In this document: positions 41,471 to 50,645 of the stretch, in pieces | Layout of the letters: each line of letters begins with the position of its first letter | Position numbering within the stretch: position 1 is the stretch's first letter | Source of the DNA: JBCCFC01 sp965213595 | GTDB taxonomy: Bacteria; Chloroflexota; Anaerolineae; Caldilineales; Caldilineaceae | Direction of reading: 5' to 3' | Assembly (NCBI GenBank): GCA_965213595.1 | Contig: CBDBZO010000006.1 | Span: 1,488,001-1,552,000 of the forward strand | DNA length: 64,000 nt | The notes under the pieces: model-generated | Databases searched by the model: none | What the model was told of the DNA's origin: nothing | The model's input: the letters and a program-made list of their open reading frames with translations, nothing else | Translations under genes and position numbers: made by a program

Positions 41471-44074
41471 ATGAATTTCCGCAAACGCTACCTCCCGCTT
41501 GCCCTCTTGCTTGTTGGCGCACTGCTCGTGCCGACCCTGGCCCTGGCACATGCCCAGCTCAGCCGCCCGGACGCAACCCGCCCGCTCGACCCCATGCCCT
41601 ATGGCCCGACCGTTCCGCCCGAGTTCGATCCCATGCGCTTCGGCCCAACCGTCCCACCCTGGTTTGATCCGATGCCCGGCCTGAGCCAGCTCGACGGTAC
41701 GCCCGAAGTCGAAATCATTGTCCTGCCCGGCGACCGCGCGCCCGTCCAGCAAATTTCGCCCCAGGCGACGCCCGTCCTGCCGCGCCCCATCGAGCCGACG
41801 GTGATTCCCCTGCCGCCCACCCCCCTGCCCGTCGACCCCGCGCTGCCGTCGCCGCTGCAAAATGCAATCCTCGAATCCTACTTGGTCGAAGCCACCATCG
41901 ACGGCCCCGTCGCCGAAGTCACGCTGACGCAGGTATTCCGCAACGACACGAACGGAACCATCGAGGGCACGTTTATCTTTCCGCTGCCGGAGGACGCCGC
42001 CATCGGCGATTTCCAGATGACGGTCGACGGCGACGTGCTCGAAGGGCAGCTGCTCCAGCGCGACGAAGCGCGCGGCATCTACGAAGAGATCGTCCGCCAG
42101 CGGCGCGATCCGGCGCTGCTCGAATACATTGGTCGCGATTTGTTCCAGGCCTCGATCTTCCCCATCCCGCCCGGCGCGACGCGCGAAATCGAGCTGACCT
42201 ACTCGCAGATTCTGGAACGCGAAAACGGGCTGTACCGCTTCGTCTACCCGCTGCGCACGAGCGGCTACAGCAGCCAGCCCGTCGAAACGCTCGCCGTCAG
42301 CGTCGAGCTGGTCGACCAGCCCGGGCTGCGCACCCTCTACAGCCCGGACGCCGCCATCGACATCCAGCGCACCGGCGACGACGAAGCCGTCGCCGGTTTT
42401 GAAGCAACGGATGTTTCTCCGGAGCGCGACTTTGAAATCCTCTGGGGCACGTCGGATGAGGCAATTGGCCTCAACCTGCTTTCGCACAACCCGGCCAGCG
42501 ACGACGGCTTCTTCGTCCTGCTCGCCGCCCCCAGCCTGGACGCCGCTGCGGACGAAATCGTCGCCCGCGACATCATTTTGGTGATGGACGTTTCCGGCTC
42601 GATGGAGGGCGACAAAATCGAGCAGACGCGCCAAGCGGCCAAATTTGTGGTGGATAACTTGAATCCGGACGACCGCTTCAACCTACTCGAATTTAGCACG
42701 AGCGCCAGCCTCTGGTCGCGCGAGTTGCAGCCGGTCGACGAAGAATCCGTGGCCGACGCCAGCGAGTGGATCGGCGACCTCGACGCCAGCGGCTCCACCA
42801 ACATCAATCTGGCCCTGCTCGAAGCGCTGGCACAGCTCGACGAGGCGGACGACGCGGATCGCCCGGCCTACGTGCTCTTCCTAACCGACGGCCTGCCCAC
42901 CCAGGGCCCCACCGGCACGGAGACAATTCTCGGCAACGCGCTGGACAACGAACCCGCGCGCAGCGTCCGTTTGTTCACCTTTGGCGTCGGCTTTGATGTC
43001 AACACGATCCTGCTCGACGCCTTGAGCGACGAACTTGGTGGCCGCAGCAGCTACGTCACGCCAGACGAGCGCATCGACGAGCGCGTCGGCGATTTCTACA
43101 GCAGCATCAGTACGCCCGTGCTGGCTAACGTGGAGCTTGAGTTTGACGGCAACGTCACCGTCGAGGAAATTTATCCGCAGCCGCTGCCCGACCTGTTCGC
43201 GGGCGAGCAGCTCGTCATCGCCGGGCGCTATTGGCTCGATGACGACACGGGCGGTGATAATCCGGGCGAGGTCGCAATTGAGCTGAGCGGCACGGTCAAC
43301 GGCGAGCGCAACGTCTTCACCTACGAGGGCGAAGAGCTGGCCGACGGCAGCGGCGACGCCTTTGTCGCCCGGCTGTGGGCCACGCGCAAGATCGGCGCGC
43401 TGCTCACTCAGATTCGCCGCAACGGGTCGGATGACGAACTGATTGATGCCATCGTCGAATTGAGTTTGGCGTATGGCATCGCCACGCCCTACACCAGCTA
43501 CATCGCCATTGAGCCCGAGTTTGCTCAGTCCGTGCCGGTGGCCGCGGCCCAAGCGCCCGGTCGCGGTTTTGCCACCGACGATGCCGACTTCGACAGCGCC
43601 AATTCCGGAGCTGCCGTGAGCGTGGAGGTGATGACCGATACAATGGCCATGACGGAGGAAGTAGAAGAGACCGATTCAGAAGGGCTTGTGTCGGCCTCAC
43701 CCACCGTCGTCGCCGCCAGCGGCGAGGCTGCCGTGCGCTCCAGTATCGAAACGAACGAAATGCGCGAGGCCGAAACCGTCGACGAGGCGGCAGACGCCGC
43801 ATCCGGCCTGCGCAACGTGGCGGGCAAGACCTTCCAGCAGCGGGGGACAGTCGAGAATGCCGACGGCGTCGAGCAGCCGCTGTGGGTCGATGTCGACTAC
43901 GACGCCGAGTCGATGGGCGAGTTGGATGAGTTGGATAAGATTGTCTTCGGCAGCGATGACTACTTCGAGCTGCTAAATAATCCCAACGTGGATGCCGAAT
44001 GGCTCTCCATCGGCACGGAGATGATCCTCGTGCTGGATAATGAGGCGTTGCGGATTACGACGGTCGAGCCGTAG
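41471..44074 (+). CDS. Secreted VIT and von Willebrand A domain protein
   Basis: 867 residues. A signal peptide covers 1-27 (LLVGALLVPTLALAHA). A Pro-rich stretch repeats PYGPTVPPEFDP/RFGPTVPPWFDP. A VIT domain follows (about 130-250; LEGQLLQRDEARGIYEEI is the family core), then a VWA domain with the MIDAS motif DVSGSMEG and downstream TNINLAL and LTDGLPTQG ligands. The C-terminal part (about 690-867) is acidic and probably flexible. AAAAGGAGA precedes the ATG. Proteins with this VIT-VWA order are surface or periplasmic adhesion-type factors. Alone on its strand. Confidence 0.88.
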   Translation: MNFRKRYLPLALLLVGALLVPTLALAHAQLSRPDATRPLDPMPYGPTVPPEFDPMRFGPTVPPWFDPMPGLSQLDGTPEVEIIVLPGDRAPVQQISPQATPVLPRPIEPTVIPLPPTPLPVDPALPSPLQNAILESYLVEATIDGPVAEVTLTQVFRNDTNGTIEGTFIFPLPEDAAIGDFQMTVDGDVLEGQLLQRDEARGIYEEIVRQRRDPALLEYIGRDLFQASIFPIPPGATREIELTYSQILERENGLYRFVYPLRTSGYSSQPVETLAVSVELVDQPGLRTLYSPDAAIDIQRTGDDEAVAGFEATDVSPERDFEILWGTSDEAIGLNLLSHNPASDDGFFVLLAAPSLDAAADEIVARDIILVMDVSGSMEGDKIEQTRQAAKFVVDNLNPDDRFNLLEFSTSASLWSRELQPVDEESVADASEWIGDLDASGSTNINLALLEALAQLDEADDADRPAYVLFLTDGLPTQGPTGTETILGNALDNEPARSVRLFTFGVGFDVNTILLDALSDELGGRSSYVTPDERIDERVGDFYSSISTPVLANVELEFDGNVTVEEIYPQPLPDLFAGEQLVIAGRYWLDDDTGGDNPGEVAIELSGTVNGERNVFTYEGEELADGSGDAFVARLWATRKIGALLTQIRRNGSDDELIDAIVELSLAYGIATPYTSYIAIEPEFAQSVPVAAAQAPGRGFATDDADFDSANSGAAVSVEVMTDTMAMTEEVEETDSEGLVSASPTVVAASGEAAVRSSIETNEMREAETVDEAADAASGLRNVAGKTFQQRGTVENADGVEQPLWVDVDYDAESMGELDELDKIVFGSDDYFELLNNPNVDAEWLSIGTEMILVLDNEALRITTVEP

Positions 44075-44101
44075 CGGCGCAGCGCTGCTGCGCTCTCGCA
44101 A

Positions 44102-44248
44102 AGCGTGCGCGCCCGGCGTTTAGCCGGGCGTCGCACGCGGATTTACCTCGAGTTGTCGCGAACAAAAACTCGGTCGGATCAAGCGTGCAACGCACGGCGC
44201 AAGCGTGAGCGGACATGCAACCCCTGCTTTGCGCCGTGCATCGCACGC
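44102..44248. repeat. Two GCACG-type hairpins between convergent genes
   Basis: First hairpin: GCCCGGC/GCCGGGC (44111-44129) extended by GCGTGC/GCACGC. Second: GCGTGCAACGCACGGCGCAA (44183-44202) with TTGCGCCGTGCATCGCACGC (44229-44248). The GCACGGC words link it to the 298-467 and 18647-18814 elements, but arms pair 1-2 and 3-4. Confidence 0.65.
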
Positions 44249-44261
44249 GATGCGTTCGCGG

Positions 44262-44963
44262 TCAAGCGGCCTTGATGCCCAGCGACATGGCGTAATGAGC
44301 GAAGAGATGCCACAGCGCAATCGACAAAATCACGAGCGCGACCAAGCCGGGCACAACCAGCAGCACCAGCCCTGCTGCCACAGCCAGCGCACCGACCAAG
44401 AGGAGCAGCAGCAGATTGAGGAGCATCCGCCCCGCCAGGGCACGCTGGTGCCAGAGCATTTTGGCCTCGCTTGTCGGATTTAGCAGCGCCTTAATTCCCT
44501 GGCCCTCCACAGCATAGCGCACGGCGCTCAGGTGCAAGCCCGTAAAAATCAAAAGGGTCAACAGTGAGAGCAGGGCGATCCACACCGACTGGATTGCCAG
44601 CGCGCCAACGCTACCGGACGCCGGAACAACGCCGAGAAAGCGCAGGCCGACTTCCAGGAGAACGATGTTGGGAATCAGACCCAGCAGCGGGGCGAGGTAG
44701 AGCAGCCCCAGGCCAAAGAAGAGCGCGCCCTCGCGCAGGGCGGTGTGCCAGTGCAGGCGCGGCAAAGCAACGTCCCCCGCGTAAATTCCCCGTACAACCG
44801 CCAAGCCATAGCCAAATAAAATCATCTGGCCGACAAGCGGAATCAGCTGCAGCAGCGCCAGCGGGAGAATCCGCTGCAACCAGCCTTTGCGTTGAAAGGG
44901 CGCTGCAAGCGCCATCCAGACCGTTGGCGTTTGCTTGCGCTGCTTGTTTTGTTCAAGAATCAT
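44262..44963 (-). CDS. DUF4013 membrane protein
   Basis: 233 residues with five or six membrane helices. The family segment is visible as LQLIPLVGQMILFGYGLAVV with GDVALPRLHW after it (usually LPeW). Its ATG at 44963 overlaps the stop of the glycosyltransferase upstream in the arrangement ATGA, so translation is coupled. DUF4013 proteins have no known function but are common in Chloroflexota and Archaea. Third gene of the TetR-glycosyltransferase operon; may help place or regulate the glycolipid product. Confidence 0.8.
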   Translation of the reverse strand: MILEQNKQRKQTPTVWMALAAPFQRKGWLQRILPLALLQLIPLVGQMILFGYGLAVVRGIYAGDVALPRLHWHTALREGALFFGLGLLYLAPLLGLIPNIVLLEVGLRFLGVVPASGSVGALAIQSVWIALLSLLTLLIFTGLHLSAVRYAVEGQGIKALLNPTSEAKMLWHQRALAGRMLLNLLLLLLVGALAVAAGLVLLVVPGLVALVILSIALWHLFAHYAMSLGIKAA

Positions 44964-46276
44964 CGGGTGGAAGCCCTTTCCGGTTGCGGGCAACTGCTGG
45001 AGGAATCGCCATTTGGGAAGCGATGGTCGAACTGCTTGATTAAGTGGACGGCCCGCTCGACGCCGTTTTCGGCGCGAATTTGCCGGCCCAACTCCGCCGC
45101 ACGCTGGCGCGTGCCCGCGTCGGCGGTGGCCTGCGTAATCGCATCGCCCAAGCGCTCAGCCGTAAGCTGCTTGCGCGGAATCGGGGCGGGCCCCACGCCT
45201 AAGTCAACAACACGCTGGCCCCAGAAGGGCTGGTCGCCCATAAAGGGAACGATGATCGACGGCACGCCCGCGCGCACCCCCGCCGCGGTTGTGCCCGCGC
45301 CCCCGTGGTGGACGACGGCTGCCATACGCGGAAAGAGCCAGCTGTGCGGCAACTCACCGACGGCGTGGACGGTCTCCGGCAGGTCGTCCACGCTGAGGCC
45401 GCCCCAGCCCGCTGCGATGACGCCGCGCTGTCCAGCGCGCGCCAACGCCCCCAGCGCGATGCGACCCGCTTCTTCCGGGTTGCGGCTGCCCATGCTGCCA
45501 AAGCCAATGTAGACGGGGGGCTCGCCCGCCTCCAGAAAGTCCACCAGATCGGCGGGCGGCGACCAGCTCGCCGGCTCGTCCAGAAACCAATAGCCGGTGA
45601 CGTGGTGGCTGGCGGGCCAGTCGCCGGGGCGGGGCAGCACGTGGGGGCTGTAGCCGTAGAGCAAGGGAACCCGCATCTGTTCCAGCTTGCGAAAGGGCCC
45701 CCAAAAGGGCGGGCGCGACATGCCCAGTGTTTTGCGCATCGTGCCATCGTTGCCCCTAAAGTTTTGCCAGAAAAGCTGCCGCGTCACTTGGAACGAGAGG
45801 GAGTTGAGCAGCCTGCCCAGCGGCAGCTTGGGCACGAGCGGGCTGGGAAAGGCCCGCGTCGGCGTGAAGGGAAAGACGTGCGTCTCCACCAGCGGAATCC
45901 CAAAGCGCTCGGCTATGGAAAAGGTTCCCCCGATGCCCGCCATGCCCGTTACGACCAAATCGCTGCCTTCGATCAGCGGCGGCAACTTTTGAGCCATTTT
46001 TGCCCCCGCCTTTTTTAATTCCGTACGCATCTTCGCCATGATTTTCAGGAAGTTGCCGCTCTCCATTACCTGCTGCCACTCTTCGCCCTGCACCCTATCC
46101 TGCGTGCTGGAGCCCGTCGACGCAAAGCCCAGCCCCGCCTCCGTGACAAGCGCTTCAAAATCGTCGCTGGTTAAGAGGCGGACGCTGTAGCCAGCGTTGC
46201 GCAGCCCCTTGCCCAAGGCCACGTAGGGCTGCACATCGCCCCGCGAGCCGGAGGCAACAATCGAAATGTTTTGCAT
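44960..46276 (-). CDS. GT1-family glycosyltransferase (sterol/lipid glucosyltransferase-like)
   Basis: 438 residues. N-terminal VASGSRGDVQPYVALGKGL (7-25) is the hallmark of the GT28/GT1 group with UDP-sugar binding. The donor site is AAVVHHGGAGTTAAGVRAG followed by PSIIVPFMGDQPFWG. Such enzymes glycosylate sterols, hopanoids, macrolides or other lipids. AGGAAA precedes the ATG. It follows tetR by 15 bp and is coupled to DUF4013, so a TetR-regulated modification or detoxification operon is likely. Confidence 0.88.
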   Translation of the reverse strand: MQNISIVASGSRGDVQPYVALGKGLRNAGYSVRLLTSDDFEALVTEAGLGFASTGSSTQDRVQGEEWQQVMESGNFLKIMAKMRTELKKAGAKMAQKLPPLIEGSDLVVTGMAGIGGTFSIAERFGIPLVETHVFPFTPTRAFPSPLVPKLPLGRLLNSLSFQVTRQLFWQNFRGNDGTMRKTLGMSRPPFWGPFRKLEQMRVPLLYGYSPHVLPRPGDWPASHHVTGYWFLDEPASWSPPADLVDFLEAGEPPVYIGFGSMGSRNPEEAGRIALGALARAGQRGVIAAGWGGLSVDDLPETVHAVGELPHSWLFPRMAAVVHHGGAGTTAAGVRAGVPSIIVPFMGDQPFWGQRVVDLGVGPAPIPRKQLTAERLGDAITQATADAGTRQRAAELGRQIRAENGVERAVHLIKQFDHRFPNGDSSSSCPQPERASTR

Positions 46277-46291
46277 GTGAAATTTCCTTTT

Positions 46292-46909
46292 CTAACGTTG
46301 TGATACGTTCTTGCTCAGCCCGTCGACAATCAAGTCGGCGAGAAAATCGGGCAGTTCGTCCCAGCGCGCTCTCACGGTGGGATCACCCAGGATATGCTGC
46401 ATCATCAAGCCCATCACCGTGGCGGAAATGGCGCGAATGGTGAGATCGGCGTCGGCGGGGGCAAGACCATGCTCTTCCAGGAAATGCTGTGCCGTCGCCA
46501 GCGTCGGCTCCATGATCTGCTTGTAGTAGAGCGCCCGCATCTCTTCGTTGACCATCATCTCCGAGACGACAATCCGAAAGAGGGCAAAGTCATCGCCCTC
46601 GCGCGCCATCATCGGATGGGAGAGCGTCATTTTGACGAAGGCGTGCAGATCCATCTCGCTAGCGACGGGCAGAGGGTTCGCCCGCGCATCCTCCATGATC
46701 GATTCTCTCATGCGCTCAAAGATGCCCATCAGCAGCGCGGGCTTGCTGTCGAAGTAGTTGTAGATGGTGCCGCCCGCAATGCCCGCCGTTTTGGCGATGT
46801 CTTGAATGGTGGTGGGGTGAAAGCCCTTTTCGGCAAAGACGACGGCGGCGGCGTCCAGAATTTGATTTCTGCGGGCGGCAACGAGCTGTTGCTGAATGGG
46901 ATCGGTCAT
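46292..46909 (-). CDS. TetR/AcrR family regulator
   Basis: 205 residues. The N-terminal HTH has NQILDAAAVVFAEKGFHPTT (15-34) and TIQDIAKTAGIAGGTIYNYF, typical of TetR. The remainder is helical and binds a ligand in the family. GGAGA is 8 bases before the ATG. First gene of the operon with the glycosyltransferase and DUF4013 proteins and probably self-regulated; operator-like dyads at 47119-47141 and 47192-47207 lie in the divergent spacer. Confidence 0.9.
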   Translation of the reverse strand: MTDPIQQQLVAARRNQILDAAAVVFAEKGFHPTTIQDIAKTAGIAGGTIYNYFDSKPALLMGIFERMRESIMEDARANPLPVASEMDLHAFVKMTLSHPMMAREGDDFALFRIVVSEMMVNEEMRALYYKQIMEPTLATAQHFLEEHGLAPADADLTIRAISATVMGLMMQHILGDPTVRARWDELPDFLADLIVDGLSKNVSQR

Positions 46910-46938
46910 TGGATTTTTCTCCTTGATAGTAATGATTC

Positions 46939-47083
46939 AGCTGTCAGCGGATTCGGGGAGCGGATTGAATGGATTCGCTCGCATTCCTTGAGTTCGTAAC
47001 CAATAGAGCGATTCGGTCGGTCATCAAACGGAAGGATAGTCTCGCCATCCGTTCAATCCGCTCTTGTGAATCCGCTGACAGCT
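46939..47083. repeat. GCGGATT word palindrome upstream of tetR
   Basis: Outer AGCTGTCAGCGGATTC (46939-46954) and its exact complement (47068-47083); next inward GAGCGGATTGAATGGAT-like arms. The spacer 46910-47412 also contains the dyads listed separately. Confidence 0.75.
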
Positions 47084-47118
47084 TATTTCCTTAATCCGCT
47101 AAATAGTTACCTTTAACG

Positions 47119-47226
47119 AACAGTTATCCTAGACAACTGTTAATATGAGATTGAAATACAAGAAGCTCATTGTCTAGTTAAATGACTAATCGTTCAAGTG
47201 AATGAACACACATTCAAAATGAGCTT
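47119..47226. promoter_or_regulatory. AT-rich divergent control region with three dyads
   Basis: AACAGTT-9-AACTGTT (47119-47141), GTTCA-6-TGAAC (47192-47207), and AAGCTCATT (47163-47171) paired with AATGAGCTT (47218-47226). The region lies between tetR and the IolE-like gene and is the most AT-rich spacer of the window. Operator function is inference. Confidence 0.35.
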
Positions 47227-47412
47227 TTGTACTTTTCTCTTCCCGTTGATGGCTGGCCAATTGGCTTGGCAACCCTTGATAATAAGAACTAATTTGCCGT
47301 TTGTCCTGGCGCTGAACCCACGCTATACTTTTCTTGCTCACCCAACAGGCGCTTGGCTTGTCAAGTCCCTTTACCTTCACCAACCCCTCGTTTCATTCGG
47401 GACGAACCGTCC

Positions 47413-48306
47413 ATGCAAAATATCCAAATCGGCTGCGGCCAAATTACCTGGTACAGCGGCGCGAGCGAGCGACCGCCGGAAGCACAGGTGCTCGCCGAAA
47501 TTGCGCAAGCGGGCTATGCGGGCGCGCCCGCCGGGCCGAACAAGAGCCGCTCTGCCCAAGAGACGCTCGACCTGTTTGCAGCGCACAATCTCCTTCCCGC
47601 GCCGGGCTACTTCAGCGCCAGCTTTGAAGATGCCACCCAGGAGGCCGACATCCTTCAGCGCGCCCGCGACCACGCCGACTTTGCTCAAGCGGCGGGGCTG
47701 ACTGAGCTATACGTGGCCGCTGGAGGCTTTGATGGCTACGTCACCAGCCGCGGACTCACGCGCAGACAAGTCGCCGGCAATGTGCGACCCGAAGATGCTA
47801 TGAGCGACGCCGAGTTTGAACAGTTTGCGCGCGTGCTCAGCGAAGTCGGCCGGATTACGCTGGCGCAGGGCGTGCGCTCGTGCTTCCACAACCACGTCGG
47901 CAGCACGATCGAAACGCGCGCCGAAATCGACCGCCTCTTCGACTTGGTGGATCGTGAAGTCGTCTTTATGGGGCCGGACACGGGCCACCTTGCCTGGGCG
48001 GGCGCGGACGTGCTCGACTTTCTGCGCGACTACGCCGACAGCATCTACACGATTCACATCAAAGATGTACAGCGCAGCGTCCTGGAAGAGGGCGTCGCCC
48101 AAGAGTGGGATTATGGAACCTTTTCCAAGCACGGGATTTGGACGGAGCTCGGCCAAGGATTCCTAGATTTTCCCGCCATCTTCGATGTGCTGGATGGAGC
48201 AAACTTCAGCGGCTGGATCATCATCGAGACGGACGTGACGCAGCTGGCCTCGCCGCTGGAGAGCGCGGTGATGAGCCGCGAGTATCTGCGCAGCCTTGGC
48301 TATTGA
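47413..48306 (+). CDS. IolE-like sugar isomerase / inosose dehydratase
   Basis: 297 residues, the length of IolE. TIM-barrel family with GCGQITWY at the start and CFHNHVGSTIETRAEIDRL, then PDTGHLAWAGADVLDFL and IYTIHIKDV, matching the HHHMGT, DTGHL and HLKD metal-ligand segments of inosose dehydratases. The ATG at 47413 was chosen from alignment with this start region. A Gfo/Idh oxidoreductase at 49187 makes an inositol-type pathway plausible. The stop lies 2 bp before the repeat 48309-48338. Confidence 0.82.
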   Translation: MQNIQIGCGQITWYSGASERPPEAQVLAEIAQAGYAGAPAGPNKSRSAQETLDLFAAHNLLPAPGYFSASFEDATQEADILQRARDHADFAQAAGLTELYVAAGGFDGYVTSRGLTRRQVAGNVRPEDAMSDAEFEQFARVLSEVGRITLAQGVRSCFHNHVGSTIETRAEIDRLFDLVDREVVFMGPDTGHLAWAGADVLDFLRDYADSIYTIHIKDVQRSVLEEGVAQEWDYGTFSKHGIWTELGQGFLDFPAIFDVLDGANFSGWIIIETDVTQLASPLESAVMSREYLRSLGY

Positions 48307-48308
48307 GG

Positions 48309-48338
48309 CGCGGAGTGAGCATTCTCAAATGCGAACGG
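48309..48338. repeat. 30-bp direct repeat, left of the nucleotidyltransferase gene
   Basis: Starts CGCGGAGTGAGCATTCTCAA. It matches 25 of 30 bases of 49071-49100 in direct orientation and is an exact inverted copy of 23583-23612. The centre GCATT-CTCA-AATGC forms a short hairpin. Confidence 0.8.
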
Positions 48339-48351
48339 ATTTGACGGAATA

Positions 48352-49080
48352 ATGGGTGGCAAAAATCTTGAGCAAGTGCTAAATATCGCGCATCGCTTTG
48401 CTCAACAACGCTACCCAGACGCACGGCTGGCTCTTGTGTGCGGAAGCTGGGCGCGTGGTTGCGCGCACCAGGACTCGGATATCGATTTATTTGTCATCGA
48501 CTCCACTGTGAACGACCTCCTCTTTGAGGGTCTCTTCTTTGACTCCTGTTTGATCGAGGTATGTGCCTTGCCGCCACAGCGGGTTGAGACGTTCTTTGCT
48601 TCATCGGCGCGCAATCGCAGCGCGCCCGTACCGCACCAAGTTCTGAACGGTATCGTGGTCGCGGGCATGTTGGGCTATGCAGAAGAGGTGAAAGCAGCTG
48701 CGCGAAGCGTCTTGGCGCACGGCCCCGACGAACTCAACACAGTGGAAAAGCTAGATTTACGCTGGCAGCTCACCGCCCTGCTGCACGATTTGACACACGC
48801 TGCGGCGGAGGAAGTGCCCGCGCTCGCGGCCCAGTGCCACACGCAGCTGGCCCAGGCCGCCATCGATGCGGCGCGCGGCTGGCGCGGTGAGCGCAAAACG
48901 CTGCGGCGCGCGTTGCGCCAGTCCCTACCGGCGCTGGTCGAACCGCTGGATGCGGCGCTAATCGATGCAATCCAAGGCGATCGCCAGCCCATGCTCAAAA
49001 TCGGGCATCAAATTCTGGAGCAGCTCGGTGGGAGACAGCGAACTTACCTAGAGCGGTATTCACCCCAAAGCGCGGAGTGA
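48352..49080 (+). CDS. Nucleotidyltransferase-domain protein flanked by direct repeats
   Basis: 242 residues. The pol-beta-type catalytic motif GSWARGCAHQDSDIDLFVI (about 31-49) has GS and DxD; the rest is helical with an Asp/His-containing segment (HDLTHAAAEE). Related minimal nucleotidyltransferases act on tRNA, antibiotics or in toxin-antitoxin pairs, but no partner HEPN gene is present. The ATG is 13 bases after the left repeat and the stop (49078-49080) is inside the right repeat. A ribosome site is weak (GACGGA). Confidence 0.75.
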   Translation: MGGKNLEQVLNIAHRFAQQRYPDARLALVCGSWARGCAHQDSDIDLFVIDSTVNDLLFEGLFFDSCLIEVCALPPQRVETFFASSARNRSAPVPHQVLNGIVVAGMLGYAEEVKAAARSVLAHGPDELNTVEKLDLRWQLTALLHDLTHAAAEEVPALAAQCHTQLAQAAIDAARGWRGERKTLRRALRQSLPALVEPLDAALIDAIQGDRQPMLKIGHQILEQLGGRQRTYLERYSPQSAE

Positions 49081-49100
49081 GCACGCCCACATGCGCACGG
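49071..49100. repeat. 30-bp direct repeat, right of the nucleotidyltransferase gene
   Basis: Starts CGCGGAGTGAGCACGCCCAC; differs from 48309-48338 at 5 of 30 bases. It contains the gene's stop codon. Confidence 0.75.
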
Positions 49101-49186
49101 CATCGGGCGTGCCAACCCCGCGCTTGCTTCCCACTCCCCATCTCTCTATTAATCCCTGAATACAAACACGAAAGAGGCAACCAACC

Positions 49187-50239
49187 ATGACCACCTACCG
49201 CGTCGGCATCATCGGCTGTGGGCGACCGCGCCAGACCGAGGGCGCAACGGGCTTTGGCATGTCGCACGCCCACGCCAAGGGCTACAGCGAATCGCCACAC
49301 GCTGAAATTGTCGCCCTGGCCGACATTAGCGAGGAGAACGCTCGCGCCTTCCAGCAGGAGTGGGGCGGCGACGAAATTTACAGCGACTATCACGAGATGC
49401 TGGCGCGGGCCAATCTCGACATCGTCAGTATCTGCACGTGGCCCCACTTGCACGCCGACATGGTCGTCGCGGCGGCGGAGGCGGGCGTGCAGGCCGTCCA
49501 CTGCGAAAAGCCCATGGCGATTACCTTTGGCGATGCGCGCCGCATGGTCGAAACGTGTGAAGCAAATAACGTCCAGCTCACCTTTAATCACCAGCGACGC
49601 TTCCTCCCCGCCTTCCGCGAAGCCAAGCGCCTGCTCGACGAGGGCGCGATTGGCGAACTCGTGCGCGTCGAGGGCAGCTGCGGCAACCTCTATGACTGGG
49701 GCACGCACTGGTTTGATATGCTCTGCATGTACAACAACGAAACCGATGTCGAATGGGTCATCGGCCAGATCGACGTGCGCGGCCACAAAACCGTCTTTGG
49801 CGCGCTGATGGAGGGGCACGGGCTGAGCCACTTCCGCTTCAAAAATGGCGTGGAGGGGCTGCTGATTACGGGGCTGGGCGCAGAGGGCAAACTGCTCAAC
49901 CGCATCGTCGGCACGGATGGCTTGATCGAGGTGGGCGTGAGCGGCGACGAGCCGCTGCGTCTGTTCAACGGCGAGACGGGCGGCTGGCGCGCCGTCGAGG
50001 TGGAGGGGGGTATCCACGGCATGGAGGCCGTGCGCGATGGCGTGCTGGACCTGATTGACGCGCTAAAAAATGGGCGCAGGCCGAAGCTGGCTGGTCGGCA
50101 AGCGCTGCGGGCGACGGAGCTGATCTTTGCCACTTACGAATCCAGCCGCCGCCGGGCGCGCATTGATTTGCCGTTGGAAATCGAGGATTCACCGCTGCTG
50201 GCGATGATCGAGGCGGGGGAGGTGGTGCTGGCGGAGTGA
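49187..50239 (+). CDS. Gfo/Idh/MocA family oxidoreductase
   Basis: 350 residues. Rossmann start YRVGIIGCGRPRQTEGATGF (about 3-22; unusual length before AHAKGY), HCEKPMAITFGDARRMVETC with the catalytic Lys (about 105), and FNHQRRFLPAFREAKRLLDE. The substrate-domain segment WGTHWFDMLCMYN is typical. AAAGAGG precedes the ATG. With the IolE-like isomerase upstream it may oxidise an inositol or related polyol. A similar oxidoreductase/isomerase pair is at 33161-35230. Confidence 0.9.
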   Translation: MTTYRVGIIGCGRPRQTEGATGFGMSHAHAKGYSESPHAEIVALADISEENARAFQQEWGGDEIYSDYHEMLARANLDIVSICTWPHLHADMVVAAAEAGVQAVHCEKPMAITFGDARRMVETCEANNVQLTFNHQRRFLPAFREAKRLLDEGAIGELVRVEGSCGNLYDWGTHWFDMLCMYNNETDVEWVIGQIDVRGHKTVFGALMEGHGLSHFRFKNGVEGLLITGLGAEGKLLNRIVGTDGLIEVGVSGDEPLRLFNGETGGWRAVEVEGGIHGMEAVRDGVLDLIDALKNGRRPKLAGRQALRATELIFATYESSRRRARIDLPLEIEDSPLLAMIEAGEVVLAE

Positions 50240-50339
50240 GGCGCAAAGGAAATTTGCAGCCAAAGTAACAGTACAGCCGTGAGATTTTCCTGTACAGTAA
50301 AGGCCCCCGGCCGTTGAACAACTTATCAGGAGACTCACC

Positions 50340-50573
50340 ATGCCTTACGATAGCACGTCCGACCTGCCCGATTCCGTGACCGACAACGTGCCCAAACACG
50401 CCCAGGAAATCTACCGGGCCGCCTACAACAGCGCCTGGGACGAGTACAAAGATGCCGACGACCGCCGCGGCGACGCTTCGCGCGAAGAGACGGCGCACCG
50501 CGTGGCGTGGGCGGCGGTGAAGCAGAAGTACGAGAAGGACGACCAAGGGGAGTGGGTGGAGAAGGAGGGGTAA
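50340..50573 (+). CDS. chaB: ChaB-family small protein
   Basis: 77 residues. The ChaB domain (PF06150) is recognisable from LPDSVTDNVPKHAQEIYRAA and the conserved HRVAWAAVK segment. ChaB was named as a regulator of the ChaA cation antiporter; its real role is unclear and no chaA is nearby. AGGAGA precedes the ATG. It is short, charged and probably cytoplasmic. Ends in a poly-Glu/Lys tail. Confidence 0.9.
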   Translation: MPYDSTSDLPDSVTDNVPKHAQEIYRAAYNSAWDEYKDADDRRGDASREETAHRVAWAAVKQKYEKDDQGEWVEKEG

Positions 50574-50645
50574 CTCAGCCGCTATCGAACGACCGTGTGC
50601 CCGGACGTGATGGCCGCAGGAGAACCTGCGCGAGCAGCGGATGTC

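Noticed and set aside
48352..49080. Toxin-antitoxin MNT/HEPN pair
   Set aside because: The protein is larger than MNT antitoxins and no HEPN partner gene is adjacent.
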